Assembly (NCBI GenBank): GCA_020091685.1 | Contig: CM034597.1 | Coordinates: forward strand, 27,702,388 to 27,766,387 | DNA length: 64,000 nt | Reading direction: 5' to 3' | Source of the DNA: Lutjanus erythropterus | Taxonomy: Eukaryota > Chordata > Actinopteri > Lutjaniformes > Lutjanidae | Part shown: in pieces, positions 48,625 to 60,500 of the stretch | Layout of the letters: each line of letters starts with the position of its first letter | Numbering within the stretch: the first letter of the stretch is position 1 | Notes under the pieces: generated by a model | Told to the model about the DNA's origin: nothing | Database searches by the model: none | The model's input: the letters and a program-made list of their open reading frames with translations, nothing else | Made by a program: the position numbers and the translations under genes

Positions 48625-51600
48625 TAATGTATGTGTAAATAGTAGAAGTGGAAATCACCACAGGCCAATTCAATTTCATCACATTTAAGATATTGTATTT
48701 AACATATATTGCAGTATATTGACCTTTATTAACCTTTATCCACCTGCAAATTATGCCCCAAAGGAAAAAAAGGATTTTATATACAAATTTATATGGTCAT
48801 AATATGTTAGTGCTGCATTTAAAGTTTGCTCTGCTGCCCCCAAATTGCCAAATACCCCAGTTCTGCTTTAATTTCCTGCTTATAAAGGTAAAAAAAAGAA
48901 CATATTGTCTGCCTGGTATTTAACAAACTGTAAAAGACAGCATCCTGTCCTTAATATAATTACAAATACAGCTAGCAAGCCCAATATAAAGAATAATACA
49001 GGTCTTAAAACTAGATTTTGACCAATGTTCTCTCTGTAAGACAGGGCCACAAAATTAGCTGACATTGCAGAACCCCCCTTCAATTCATATTATACTTTAT
49101 TGGTGCAAACAAAATAGCATTTAACCCAATTACTAAAGACCAATTGACATGAATCTGGGACTTTACGTTCCCTAAAAGTATAGGGCCACTTTGCAAGGTT
49201 GGTAATCCAGCCCTACTGTGCAGACAGAAATAGAGAAAGACAGGAAGACAGGAAGGCATTAGACAAGATCCTCTCCCGTCATGGTGCTTACATTCCCAGC
49301 AGAGAAAGTGATTGCCACACACACATACACACACCCATGTCTCCATTCATGAATTTCTCTCTGTTCCGCCAACTAAATGTAAAGTTCACACAGTACTGAC
49401 GGATGGTCGCGACACACACCTCTTTCACAAGCCAGGACTTCCCAGTTTGCCACACACGTGGGAGAGATGTGCTTGTGAAGCCTTAGAGAAACACACGGGT
49501 TTAAAAATAACCTTCTAAGATTTGCAAAACTGTGAATCCACCACAAATCCCCCAACGTAGTAATTCAGAAACAATATGTACCGTTAACTCTTATGCAATG
49601 ACTGTGATGATACTGAAAGAAAACCACCAACTAATCTAAAGCAGCAGCACAGAATGAATCCACTCAACCTCTCAGCTCTCAAGAATCACAGAGAAAAGGG
49701 AGACGAATAAAGGCAAAGACAATGAATACGAAACACAAAGATTTACTGTAAGAGGACATTAAGAGTAGAAAGCAAGACAATGGAGGGAGCGAAGGAGAGA
49801 CAGAGATAGGCTGAATCCACTGGCCAGCATGAGTGAGCGTCTCTGAAAGTGGATATGAAGGCGGATGAGCCACGCCAACCTCCTCTGACCGCATTAACAA
49901 AACCTAATGGAACGGCTGGCTCCAAGAGGCCTCATCATCCATTATCTGACTGTTGCCCCGCGCAACCAAATAGGCTCACGGTCTCAGAGGCTGCAGCTCA
50001 GCTGTCATACACTATGATCTCCCTTTTTCTTTGTCTTATTTCCACCGGCCTTAATGAAAATGATTGGTAAATCAATTGCCTGGTACGTAAAGAAGCCAGG
50101 GCAATATTGCCTCCACCAGGCCTGTGGCCACAAATCACTGCAAATCAGCAGCAGAGGAAAGGTAAAGGAGGGCCGTATTTTATATTGAGAGGCAGCCTTC
50201 ACCTCAGTGCAAACACCAGATCCATCAGGACCAGGTCATGTTGAAAGAACAACAGTTCAGAACCTCAGACTGAATCTTCTAATTTTCAGATTTAAAAACG
50301 CACCTTTTATAGAATTAATAGCAACCATGCACTAAAATAATAAATTTCAGGTTCTGTCTTACTCATGGTGTTGACAGTGTGTCAAATATTAAATCATCAT
50401 TTGTAATAATGTTGTATTTTGAGGTTTTTATTTTATTTTAATTCTTAATGACTCAGAAGTAACAACATGTGACTGTAAATGTTTTGAATTACGATGAATT
50501 TTTTTTTATATTTCATTACTATATAATTTGTACTTTGGTTCCATTTTTAAGTGTTATGCTCTGTTTGCAGCTGTGCATTTCTGCTGCTGCCTGTCCTGAC
50601 CATTTTATACAGCAGCTGTAGTTTCTTTATTTCACAATTCTATATACACAAAATCTTACAACTATGACACAAACCTACCCAATTATATAAATAATAAGTA
50701 AGGTAATTAGCTCCACTTCAGTCAGAAACAAAATTAAAATACCTCTTACATAATACAATCATTAGTCATTGCATAAATTAATAAATCATAATAAATAATA
50801 AAATGCATAAAATAATTATATAATATATACAAATGTGACAAAAACAGAGGCCATTTGTTACAGAATTACCATACTGTAAGTACATTCAGCTGATGATATT
50901 TACACACTTTTACTGAATACAGGAGTTCTACCTGTAGTAAAGTATTTTTCTTATTTTGGAGTACTTTTACTAAAGTAAAGCTAGTCATTGTTTTTCCTCT
51001 GGGACAACAAAAGCCAAGAGTCAAAACGAAAACAGTTAAATTGTGATTGGCTCGTCCCATTTTGCAGAATTATTTCTACATAGCTCAAATACAGATATTA
51101 TTAACATGGCTAATTGATGACACACAGGCAAAATGGAAATCTGTAGAGCATGCAAAGGCATCAGGGGAATCTCCTGCCATTCCCTGGACAAAACAGAAAA
51201 CAAATTGTTTCAAAATACACTGTTGGTATTGATGGAGATGAGGGGAGGTCTCTGCAACAACTTTTAAAATCTTGAATCAAAAAACCCTGATAGTTGGTGG
51301 CTTGGTTGTAACCCACAGTTGGGTCACAGGAGATTTTATTTGGGCTGCCAAATAAACAAAAGGCCATCTGTAGTGTAGTGTATCTGTAGTACACCTTTTA
51401 TAAAGCACTTAAAATGTGTATATTGTTGTACTAATAAAAGGAAAGGATGAGACCCTGATAATTTCTCCTAAATGCAATCATTTTGTCTCCTAATGAGAGG
51501 AAACAAAAACAATCAAATGGCCTGTTAACTCAACTGTAATGCATTTATTTCTCATTTATAAAGTATTTAATATGTGCGTGTTTTCAACAGCACAGTCAAT

Positions 51601-51650
51601 AAAATATAAAGTCAGTGTTGGGAGGGTTAGTTTAAAAATATTCCAATACA
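48625..51650. other. Intergenic DNA, no gene seen
   Basis: It includes an AT-rich stretch at 50640-50840 and a complex, repeat-free region at 49840-50210 that may be conserved non-coding DNA. Short open frames only. Confidence 0.4.
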
Positions 51651-51656
51651 GTAACT

Positions 51657-52041
51657 GGTCTGTGTAGCTAACCTTAGAGGTTATTCGGTGTGACTAATGT
51701 TTTGGTCTGTGTAGCTAACATTAGCGGTTGTTCTATGTTGGTAAAGTTAGCATTTGGTCTGTGTAACTAACATTGGCAGTTGTTCTGTGTGGCTAAAGTT
51801 AGAGTTTGGTCTGTGTAGCTAATGTTAGTAGTTGTTATGTGTAGCTAAAGTTAGCATTTTATCTGTGGAGCTAACGTTAGCTGTTGTTCTGTGTAGCTAA
51901 AGTTAGGGTTTGGTCTGTGCAGCTAAAGTTAGCATTTTGTCTGTGTAGCTATCATTAGCGGTTGGTCTGTGTAGATAAAGTTAGCCTTTGGTAGCTAAAG
52001 TTAGCATTTGATCTTTGTAGCTAACATTAGCTGTTGGTCTT
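51657..52041. repeat. Dimeric minisatellite with GTTAGC-like core
   Basis: About 14 diverged units of roughly 26-28 bp alternate between two types: one like GGTCTGTGTAGCTAACATTA plus GCGGTT, and one like TCTGTGTAGCTAAAGTTAGC plus ATTT. The higher-order period is therefore about 53 bp. The left edge follows GTAACT at 51651-51656, and the array stops abruptly at GTTGGTCTTA. Confidence 0.85.
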
Positions 52042-52044
52042 ACT

Positions 52045-53370
52045 TGTAAAATGTTTCTTTAAATGAGATTTTGAAACTTTGTAATGGTGAAAGTTTTACC
52101 CAATTAAAGCATTTTTTCAAGGAGTTAAGATTTTTTTAACTGTCAGATTAGCTGGTTTCACAGAGACCACAGTGGTGTTGACACTTGTGAAATGTTGTAA
52201 TGTGTGCACACTGCACACACATGTATTTTAAAATTGTAATCCTGCTAATAATCCCCATTTTTACAAAACAGTAATCTGAGTATGTCTTACTTTTTGTGAC
52301 TGTAATGGAATAATTACCCTTTTTTTCATCCTTATTACGTAATCCTGTTACATGTAATTTGTTACTCCCCAAGCCTGTATAAGATCCCCAGAAAAAACGG
52401 TTACGGAAACACTGGTCTAGAGGACATTGCTAGATTTTGAACACTATATAATGGGGCATGGTTTTAGTATGAAGTTGGTCTTTGAGAACATTCATATTCA
52501 GATGATTCAGGTCCTCTGACCACTCAGTCATATCTCACTCACAGATCTCTCCATCAAGCCGGACGTTGTTGTTTTCCAAGCTTCTGCTCATTAACAAGGG
52601 GATTATAGCGGGTGGTGTTTTAAGGAGTGGATGACTCAGACAGTTTGCTCCATAGGTCTTGGTTAGAAAGACCACCATTGTATGCTGATAGTGGTGTCTG
52701 TGTGGAGACTTCAGCACAGTTCCCATGACAGAAATCACTCCCTCTTACAGTACATCTCTGGTATTCTGTGATTCTGACCTTGTCGTCAAGCGGTTTAGAC
52801 ATTTGAGTGTGGTGAGTGTTTGAGCAACCTTCCAGCGGGGTGAGAAAATGACAGCATCATCTGAGAATGGGAAGGGGCAATAAACCGAGGGGGAGGCTCC
52901 TTACATAGGCATGCTACACAGAAATTGCTTACTTACTGCTAGGTAGCTAATCTCTCGTTAATCCACGGTACTTACCCACACACACACTGACTGCACCTTT
53001 TGTGTGGTCGCACAGAGAAAGTGTTTTTCTGTGGCCGGGGGTCGGGAGCAAAGGCTGGTCTGATTCAGGACATTCCCAGGAGTGCTGGAAAGAAACGAGG
53101 ACACTGAACAGCTCATGCATTGTGTGTGTGTGTCTGTGTGTGGGTATGATTTAAGATTTTTTCGGGGACACATTTCAGACTGAGGACAAGTTAATTGGGG
53201 ACGGCTGGTGCCATTAGGGACAGAAGCTGTGTCCCCAGCTGGAAATTGGATGCTAAAATTCCCATGAAACTGCTTGTGGAGCGCTTATTGCTTACATTTC
53301 CTATAGGACAGGAAACAGCTCAGGAAGGAGAGCGGTCCGATTAGCCGATTTTTACTGGGCCAATAGCCTC
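52045..53370. other. Intergenic DNA, no gene seen
   Basis: Short open frames and a small GT tract (53119-53140). Nothing recognisable. Confidence 0.4.
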
Positions 53371-53376
53371 CGACAG

Positions 53377-53793
53377 AGTGCTGCAGGGATGATGTGAAAT
53401 TTTTTTGTAGGCCAACCCAGAAGTTAGCATCGCTCTGGTTCCCTCCACAAAATGTCATTGGGATATTTCCATTATGATTTGTATTTGTGCAGAAAATCAG
53501 CTCCGTGGCACTCGTGTGATTTTTGAAGTGCAAATGCAATTGCCAGACGTAAAAAGGCTAATGTTGGGCTATAACCAAACTACATCATGGTCCCATGACT
53601 TCAGTGTCACCCCGTTTAAGGGATTAGTGTTTGGAGTGATGAATCTTTAACACACGTAAAAAGTGGGGTATTTACTGACGTAGTTTACATTGTAGAACAA
53701 AAAGTGAAGTAAGTAGTAAAAAGTACTTTGAGACGAGAGAACGGGAAGTGCTAATATGTTAACTCATGTCCATGTTTTAGGACTCATTCTCAC
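53377..53793 (+). repeat. Dispersed repeat family B, copy 2
   Basis: This is the counterpart of 8240-8670, in the same order and strand. Sequence to about 54440 (GGACCAAAACAGCCACTGAG, the duplicated GCTAACAG/TTAGCAACAAGT words, GGTGAACGGATGTATTCTCT) may be the rest of the same element or a second repeat. Confidence 0.65.
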
Positions 53794-54440
53794 ACGGGGG
53801 GCAGATCAGGACCAAAACAGCCACTGAGACTAATGGAGGCAAGTTTGACCACAGTACCAAGGTGTTTTTTTTGGCTGGGCTTTGCCCCAAACACCCTGGA
53901 GTTGAGTCACCGCTAACGAAGCAGATGGGAGTTAGCAGTTAGCTAGTATCCTTTAGCAACAAGTAAAGCTATGATTCCATTAGTTAACTCTATAAACAAC
54001 TTGAGTACTGTATTCCCTGTCGGTCTCAGAGCCTGTGTTTGTCCCAGTGACCGTTTTTATTCAATGAGCTGCTGAACCCAGTTCTGTTGCCCGCTAACAG
54101 CAGATGACAGCTAACAGTTATGGTTAGCCACTTTAGCAACAAGTGCTGTCCATTGGGAAACTCTGTAATGAAATAACGGAGAGGTGAAGGTGAGCAGCCG
54201 GGGGGCATCAGAGGAGAAACCACATAATATTTTCTCCATAAAATATGATCCAGTTTCACCCAAATCACTGAATAAAGTTACAAAGTTGTGTTTTTGTACT
54301 CTGAGGTTTTTGTGACTCCAGTTTGCTCCGGTGAACGGATGTATTCTCTTTCCAGTGGCGCCATAAGTGAGAAAACGTTTCACTGGACCCAAATTTAGTA
54401 AGGCCCCAGAGAACAATACTTTCAAATTGTTTTCCAGGAA
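53794..54440. repeat. Probable repeat-derived sequence adjoining family B
   Basis: It contains two related segments, near 53935-53970 (GTTAGCTAGTATCCTTTAGC, AACAAGT) and 54110-54145 (AACAGTTATGGTTAGCCACT, TTAGCAACAAGT). Open frames here have no domain. Confidence 0.35.
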
Positions 54441-54608
54441 AAGACAAACTCTGAAATACCATTAACAATGCCCAGAATATCTACAAAATGAGTTTTGGGT
54501 CATTGTTGGGACAGATACCTGTGTATAGGGGACATATATCACAATAAATATGTGATAAAAACACTTTAGCGTAAGGTTTCAGTAAGGCGAGTTGTGATTA
54601 TGGATAGG

Positions 54609-54642
54609 ATTAATGTGTGTATGTGTGTGAGTGTGTGTGTGC
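54609..54642. repeat. Imperfect (GT)n tract
   Basis: GTGTGTATGTGTGTGAGTGT followed by GTGTGTGTGC. Confidence 0.85.
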
Positions 54643-54644
54643 TT

Positions 54645-56150
54645 TCGCAGAGTCATGTTTGGAAAAAATGTTTGCTATTTAGACGAGGAGACATCAAGTA
54701 AAAAATGTGACCTCGTGCATTTTTGTTGGGTCTATGTGTCAGATGATAATAACAGGATGTTATGAATTTGGTGGAATCAGATTCATGTGACATGAGTGCT
54801 GCCTTACCACTCACACGACATCCATACAAGAACATTATTTTCCTCTCGAGACTATTTGTTGTTGTTCTTTGTTGTTGTTCTTTTCTGCATTTGTTTTCAT
54901 GTTTTAGCAGTATGTTTTCCTCGTCAGCAGGCCTCCAAATGATCATTTCCCAGTGATGTGAAATCATTATACACTGAGTTTCAACGTCCATATTGGTTTT
55001 GTGGTTTGTTTTCTGCCTGCCCTCTCACCAGCCTGCGCATGGATTACTCATACAACAGGAAATAATGACGCCAAGGTCCATTAAGTGGGATGGCAGGACA
55101 TCATATCAGCATTAATCTGCCACTTAGCAGAGCAGCCCCGGGAGCAGGAGACGGGCAGGGAAGAAGAGAGGGAGAGAGAATATGATTTTCAGCTCTTCCC
55201 AGCTGGACTCAGGCTTTTAATTTTTATTATTATTGTTTGTTTTAATGATATAAAACTTTGGTCAAAAGGTCTGGTGGAAACAAATTGATTCTGGAGATCC
55301 CGTGACTTTCCTCCAGCACAACAATCAGGACAAAATTTCAAATCTCATCACTTGTTAGACATAAACACACAATTATAAGCTGTACATGTTAACCCTCATC
55401 ATGCCAGCATATTTAACATACAAGGACTACTGGCTGAACAAACTACAGTAATAATGATTTCATTTGATTAGATGAGTTTATCTATGTGCCCCTGAGTGTG
55501 AGATGGGTTATTAAGAATATTTGACTTTGACAGAAAAAGAAAGAAGGAGCTTTTTATTTATAATTGCTTACACATAATTGACATGTCAAGAGATTGCAAA
55601 ACAATTAGCACAGAGACAGACCAAGATCAAGAGTACCTAATGTAATATAAAATAACTTTATTTTTTAGTAGCTTAAAAATGTGACAAATAAGGAAAAATA
55701 TAGGACATTTTGTCTCTGTGTCTTAAACCAAAATTGCAGCAACCTCAACAGACTCTACTGTCATATCCGGTTAAAAATGACTGGAGAATGTTATCTCTCT
55801 GTGCTCATGACGGCAGTATTGAGGATGGTGGGGTCATGTTTTTGAGGTGAATGTGATGGTTTTAACAACTGTTATTATGTGTCACTTATAATTTCAATGG
55901 AATTCAGGCGTGGAAATAGTCCTCCAGGGTAACAATCAAATTATATTTTAAAATAGATGCCTCTGCTCCAATGTAAAATCCTATCGATGTTATTTTTATG
56001 TTATTAATAAATCAGCATAATGGCATTTGTGAGCAGTTTCTTTCAACTGCACAAAAGAAAATGGTGCTGCTGTCCTGTTCTATGTCCTGCTGTTTTCTTT
56101 CATCATTATACACGTTTTACAACATTGATATTATATTAGCATAATAAGAC
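54645..56150. other. Intergenic DNA, no gene seen
   Basis: Apart from a complex stretch at about 55060-55160 (TCCATTAAGTGGGATGGCAG, CAGCATTAATCTGCCACTTA, whose ends are partly inverted), nothing stands out. Confidence 0.35.
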
Positions 56151-56156
56151 CTTCTT

Positions 56157-56157
<1 letters not shown>

Positions 56158-56209
<52 letters not shown>
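56158..56209. repeat. (AG)n microsatellite
   Basis: An uninterrupted AG tract of about 26 units. Confidence 0.97.
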
Positions 56210-56212
<3 letters not shown>

Positions 56213-56221
56213 ATTACAATT

Positions 56222-56420
56222 AATGAGAATCAGAATCAGAAATACTTTACTGACCCCCAGGGAGAAATTGTTCACATTACAGATGCTCCTTTCAAGACTA
56301 GAAAAAATACATATGTGCTGTAATAGAATAGAAGGAGAAATATATAATAAGAAATAAGAACAATAAGAATGATGTACACTGTGCATTGTGATACAGAGAT
56401 ATATATTTTATATATCAATT
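56222..56420. repeat. Interspersed repeat fragment
   Basis: AGAATCAGAATCAGAAATAC, TTTACTGACCCCCAGGGAGA, AATTGTTCACATTACAGATG and a trailing TAATAGAATAG..AACAATAAG region form a signature common to many fish genomes. Related to 8938-8985. Confidence 0.55.
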
Positions 56421-57032
56421 GTTAATGGTTACTAATCAAATTTTAACATTTGAAAGCTGGGTTAATTAACAAATATCTCTGATTTTATTTATCCTCCTTA
56501 AATCAATAATTAATCGTATAAGATATTTCACATTAATTTATCATGTAATTTTTTTTTATGTGTATTGGGTTGCGATATCAAAGTGGTGCTGGTTTATTAA
56601 TATTAAAAATAGTGTTTATCCGTTTTTGCAAATAAACCTCCTCATACAATTACGCACACTTAAACTGAGGCCTGAACCTGTGTTAGTCAATTATAATCCA
56701 GCGAATGTTATTACAGGACCTCTATCATGGTTAGTTTTCTATGGTGTACAGCACCACCTAGTGTCGGGAAATAATAAATCGTCTTTTAATTATAGCCGTC
56801 CTAGAAGATCCCCGAAGGGCCTTCAATTCCACCCAGTTTGAAATATGCAATTATCGGCTGAATAGTTTAAAATACACCCGTGTTTTTCAATAGACACTAC
56901 GCTATATTACTATATTTTCATAAATTGGCAGTAATGTTGCATTTATTCGAGTAGCTGGTCGTCCAGCAATATGCCTGATCAGAATTATCTATACATGGTC
57001 GTGTCTCGAAGGACCCCCAGACCCGCGAAAGA

Positions 57033-57041
57033 TCTCGCGAC
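57033..57041. promoter_or_regulatory. CGCG element, 9-base partial match
   Basis: TCTCGCGAC matches nine of ten bases of the TCTCGCGAGA promoter motif after allowing the last-base difference. It lies about 330 bp before the ncln ATG. Confidence 0.45.
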
Positions 57042-57195
57042 AGTGATCATTTTAAACAAAAACATCATCTTTCCCTCGCCCTGACCAAGTTTTTTCTGTC
57101 CCTAAACCCACCCGTATTTTAACCATGTTATAAAATACATCATAAAATATATTTGGTCTGAAAAATGTGTACAATGAAGTGTCAACACGCACTAC

Positions 57196-57205
57196 TCTCG
57201 CGAGA
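57196..57205. promoter_or_regulatory. TCTCGCGAGA core promoter element of ncln
   Basis: A perfect palindromic TCTCGCGAGA lies 162 bp before the ncln start codon. In vertebrates this CGCG element is a known driver of broadly expressed genes and is bound by BANP in its unmethylated form. There is no clear TATA box at the expected distance, which fits a housekeeping promoter. Transcription probably starts within about 57200-57260. Confidence 0.7.
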
Positions 57206-57367
57206 GTTCTCAACTCAAGGGTTCCCTTCTAGATACGATTGTTGCTCTGGTTGTGGTTTGCGGTTGGCTGGCTAGCTAAACTGGGTCTCCGGCTGTCAGT
57301 TGCTGAGAGCGGTGACAACTGAACATACTGTTTTATCCTTAGCTGTACGCTGAATACAATCGCCACG
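57206..57367 (+). other. ncln: Probable ncln 5' UTR
   Basis: Sequence between the CGCG element and the ATG. The context before the start codon is CGCCACG-ATG-T, an acceptable Kozak match. The exact transcription start is not visible. Confidence 0.5.
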
Positions 57368-57542
57368 ATGTTTGAGGAGGCCAGTGAAGTGTTTGATAAT
57401 ATGTTTAAATCCTCGTTTCCCCTTACTTTCATTGTGTTTATCCCCGCGGTGCTGATCCTGGTGTCACCGCTCCCGGCCGAGGCGGCACATGAGTTCACGG
57501 TGTACCGCATGCAGCAGTACGACCTGCAGGGACAGCCGTACG
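57368..57542 (+). CDS. ncln: ncln exon 1
   Basis: Residues 1-58 plus one base (phase 1), with donor G-GTAAGT. It encodes the N-terminal acidic stretch MFEEASEVFD, the signal/anchor segment FPLTFIVFIPAVLILVSPLP and the start of the lumenal domain. Signal cleavage is likely after AEA, before AHEF. Confidence 0.95.
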
Positions 57543-60500
57543 GTAAGTCCGCTGGTTTTCTAACGTAGCACAACCGAATAAATGTCAGCATGAACTTAAC
57601 CAGAAATTAGATTAGTCTCCAACAGCTACGTCAAGTTAGCATTGCTGTCTTCCGCGTCTACCTGCAGTAACATTTCAATGACAGCATGCATGGTAGTATA
57701 GCTAGCTAGTTAGCTGCTAATGTAGCTTAGCTTTGCTAGTAGACAGTATCAAGCTAGTTCACTTCCTAGATGGAAATTAGGATGTCATTTACTTTGTCTG
57801 AGTTTTGGAAATATTATATATTGTGTAAACAACCCAAAAGATAAATTTGACCGTAAACATGCCATTACATAATTTGAACACGACGACTGTAACATGTACT
57901 TCATGTTTAACTTAGTGATGTCTGCATGTGAAATATAAATGCAAGATGGCAAATATTACCCCTAACTTCACCTGACTTTTTATGTTAATTTTAGTAATAT
58001 ACACTCTCTACAACTTATGGACACTAAACAATCAGCAATAAAACTGCTCAACTGTGTGGTGAATTCTTTAATGAAAAATGATTTGTTATGTCATTTTATG
58101 TATCACATACAGATTTAGTTAAATTTTACTATATATTTGTTTATGTGGATATCATTATGAATGTGTATCCCCACAATAAAATGTACCCATTTCAGTATAA
58201 TCAACATTAATCATTAGGCTTGCAACATTGCTAACAGACATCTAACTGTAAGGTGACATACTAAAAATGCTTGCTTGCAAAATTTGTTCACCACCCCTTT
58301 ACGGTTTTGCTATGATAAAATTATGAATTATAGATTGAGTGTAACATTGTGCTTAAGTTTAATGAGCGCTGAGTTATCTAGCCCAAGGTATAGTAAGGTA
58401 CATATTTCATAATCCTCATAGGTATGATAAAAACCGATAATTAAAACTAATGAATACTACTACTACTACTACTACTAATAATAATAATAATAATAATAAT
58501 ATTAATAAAAGTAAAAATCACATTGCCATTATGTTGACAGGTATTGCAATATGATTCCTGATTAGTGAGAATGGTCGTTTTTGCATCACAGTTTTCAAAC
58601 AATTTAAAATGATGATGTGACATTTGTACAGTTTGTACCAGACAAACATGTTTTCCTACATCTTGAGAACAAGGTTTGTAGGCCAGGGTGTCTCTACAGC
58701 ACTTCATTATAATGGTGTTTTGTCACATTTCCTTTCCTTTGTCAAGAATTTGCAGCTTCTGGGATTTGGATATTGCTCTTGACCATACTGCAGTTTTGAT
58801 TATATTTCGATTAATTGTGCAGCCCTAACCATAATTGGCAAAAAGCTCTATCAAACCCTGACATTTTGTTATGGTTTACGAGTGAGTATTTCAGCCTCAG
58901 TGTCAGTTTGTCGATACAGTGCCATTTGTTTCAACTTGGTCTCAGTTTTACAGCTCTAGAGCTCTAATCGCAGGATAAAAAATAGCGCTCTGCCCTGTTG
59001 ACATAAAGACAGGAGTTATCTTATCATAATTGATGTTCGTGCCCACAGGAACCAGAAATGCCATCCTGAACACGGAGGCTCGTACTGTGGAGGCAGAGGT
59101 ACTAAGTCGTCGCTGTGTTATCATGCGGCTGGCAGACTTCTCCTATGAACAGTACCAAAAAGCCCTGCGCCAGTCAGCTGGAGCTGTGGTCATCATGCTG
59201 CCAAAAAACATGTCTGCTGTGCCCCAGGACATAGTACAGGTAATAACAACGCACTCCATTGAAGTGAATGTGATCTACAGTCCTGAATTTGTTGTGAAAA
59301 ATTTCTTCTTAACCCTTTTCCAGAGATTGGATATTATCTCACTAAAGCACACTGCATGAGTTATGACTAATTAGCTTTGTGAGTGGGATCGTTAGTCTTT
59401 CTGGAGAGCAGAAGTAGTAGGCATTTGATGAGTTAATCATTTGGTTACATAACTGATTTCCATTTTTGGTGAATTGTTGTAGATAAGCTCTGTATTTGTA
59501 TCACAGTTTCTCTCTTTTTTTGCCATTTGCCATTGATTATTTTCATTTTTACAATTAATTGGTTAATTGTTTAGTCTAAAAAATGGCCAAAAGACCAAAT
59601 TACTCATCACAATTTCTCAGATCCCAAAATGACATCCTTAAATTGGTTCTTTTGTTAAACCAACACTCCAAAACCCAAAAGAGGATTTACTTTCTGTCAT
59701 ACTGATATTTGTTCATCCTGTGCAGCAGTTCATGGAGCTGGAGCCGGAGATGTTGGCTACTGAGACCATCGTCCCGGTGTACTTTGCCATGGAGGATGAT
59801 GAGCTCCTGTCCATCTACACTCAGACCTTGACTTCCTCTTCCTCACAGGGCTCCTTATCAGCAGCGGAAGGTAGAAAATTATCCCCTCTAGACTGGACCT
59901 GCTGTTTGTCAGCCTGTCTGTATTATATGCAAAAATGAAAGGGTAACACATTTATGGTTATAAAATGTCTAAGTCTGATACGGGCTACTATATATGTGAG
60001 CTGGGAATGAAAATCTTACAAGTCAGTCTGTTCTAATTTTATATTTCCTGTTGTTTTTCTGCAGTGCTGCTGCATACGGCCACAGCCAACGGTTTCCAGA
60101 TGGTCACCAGTGGAGCTCAGAGTAAAGCCATCAGTGACTGGGCCATCACCAGTTTAGAGGTGAGAGACTGATACAGTTACTAACTTTAATCAAGTAACAG
60201 CATTTGATCACTGGTAAGATTTTCATTATTTGTCCAGAATATGTTGGGTCGTAAAGTTAGAGACACGGAAATCAAAGTCAGAAGCAGCATACGGAGAGTT
60301 GCAGGATAATATTACAGTAACATCAGGCAGAACGGTGGCTTGGTGGTTTGGACTGTTGACTCACAGCAAGAATGCCCTGATTTTACCTCTGTTCAGGCCT
60401 TTCTGTGTGAGTTTTAGTTGGCGTAGTTTTCCTCTGGGTGCGTGATCCAGTTTCCTCCCACAGTCAACAGGCTGTGGACATGATTTAATGTTTCTTTTAT

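Larger units (their letters stand above)
57543..59048 (+). other. ncln: ncln intron 1
   Basis: A GT-AG intron of about 1.5 kb. It holds an ATT-type microsatellite and a hAT-like repeat end with AGCCCTAA. A GCTAGCTAGTTAGCTGCTAA cluster near 57701 is AT-rich and repetitive. No regulatory element is identified with confidence. Confidence 0.85.

Noticed and set aside
57229-57591. 120-codon antisense frame opposite ncln exon 1
   Set aside because: It is the shadow of a GC-richer coding exon and promoter; the + strand frame is the conserved one.
59030-59359. Open frame extending ncln exon 2 past 59239
   Set aside because: Conservation stops exactly at the GTAATA donor; the continuation is intron.
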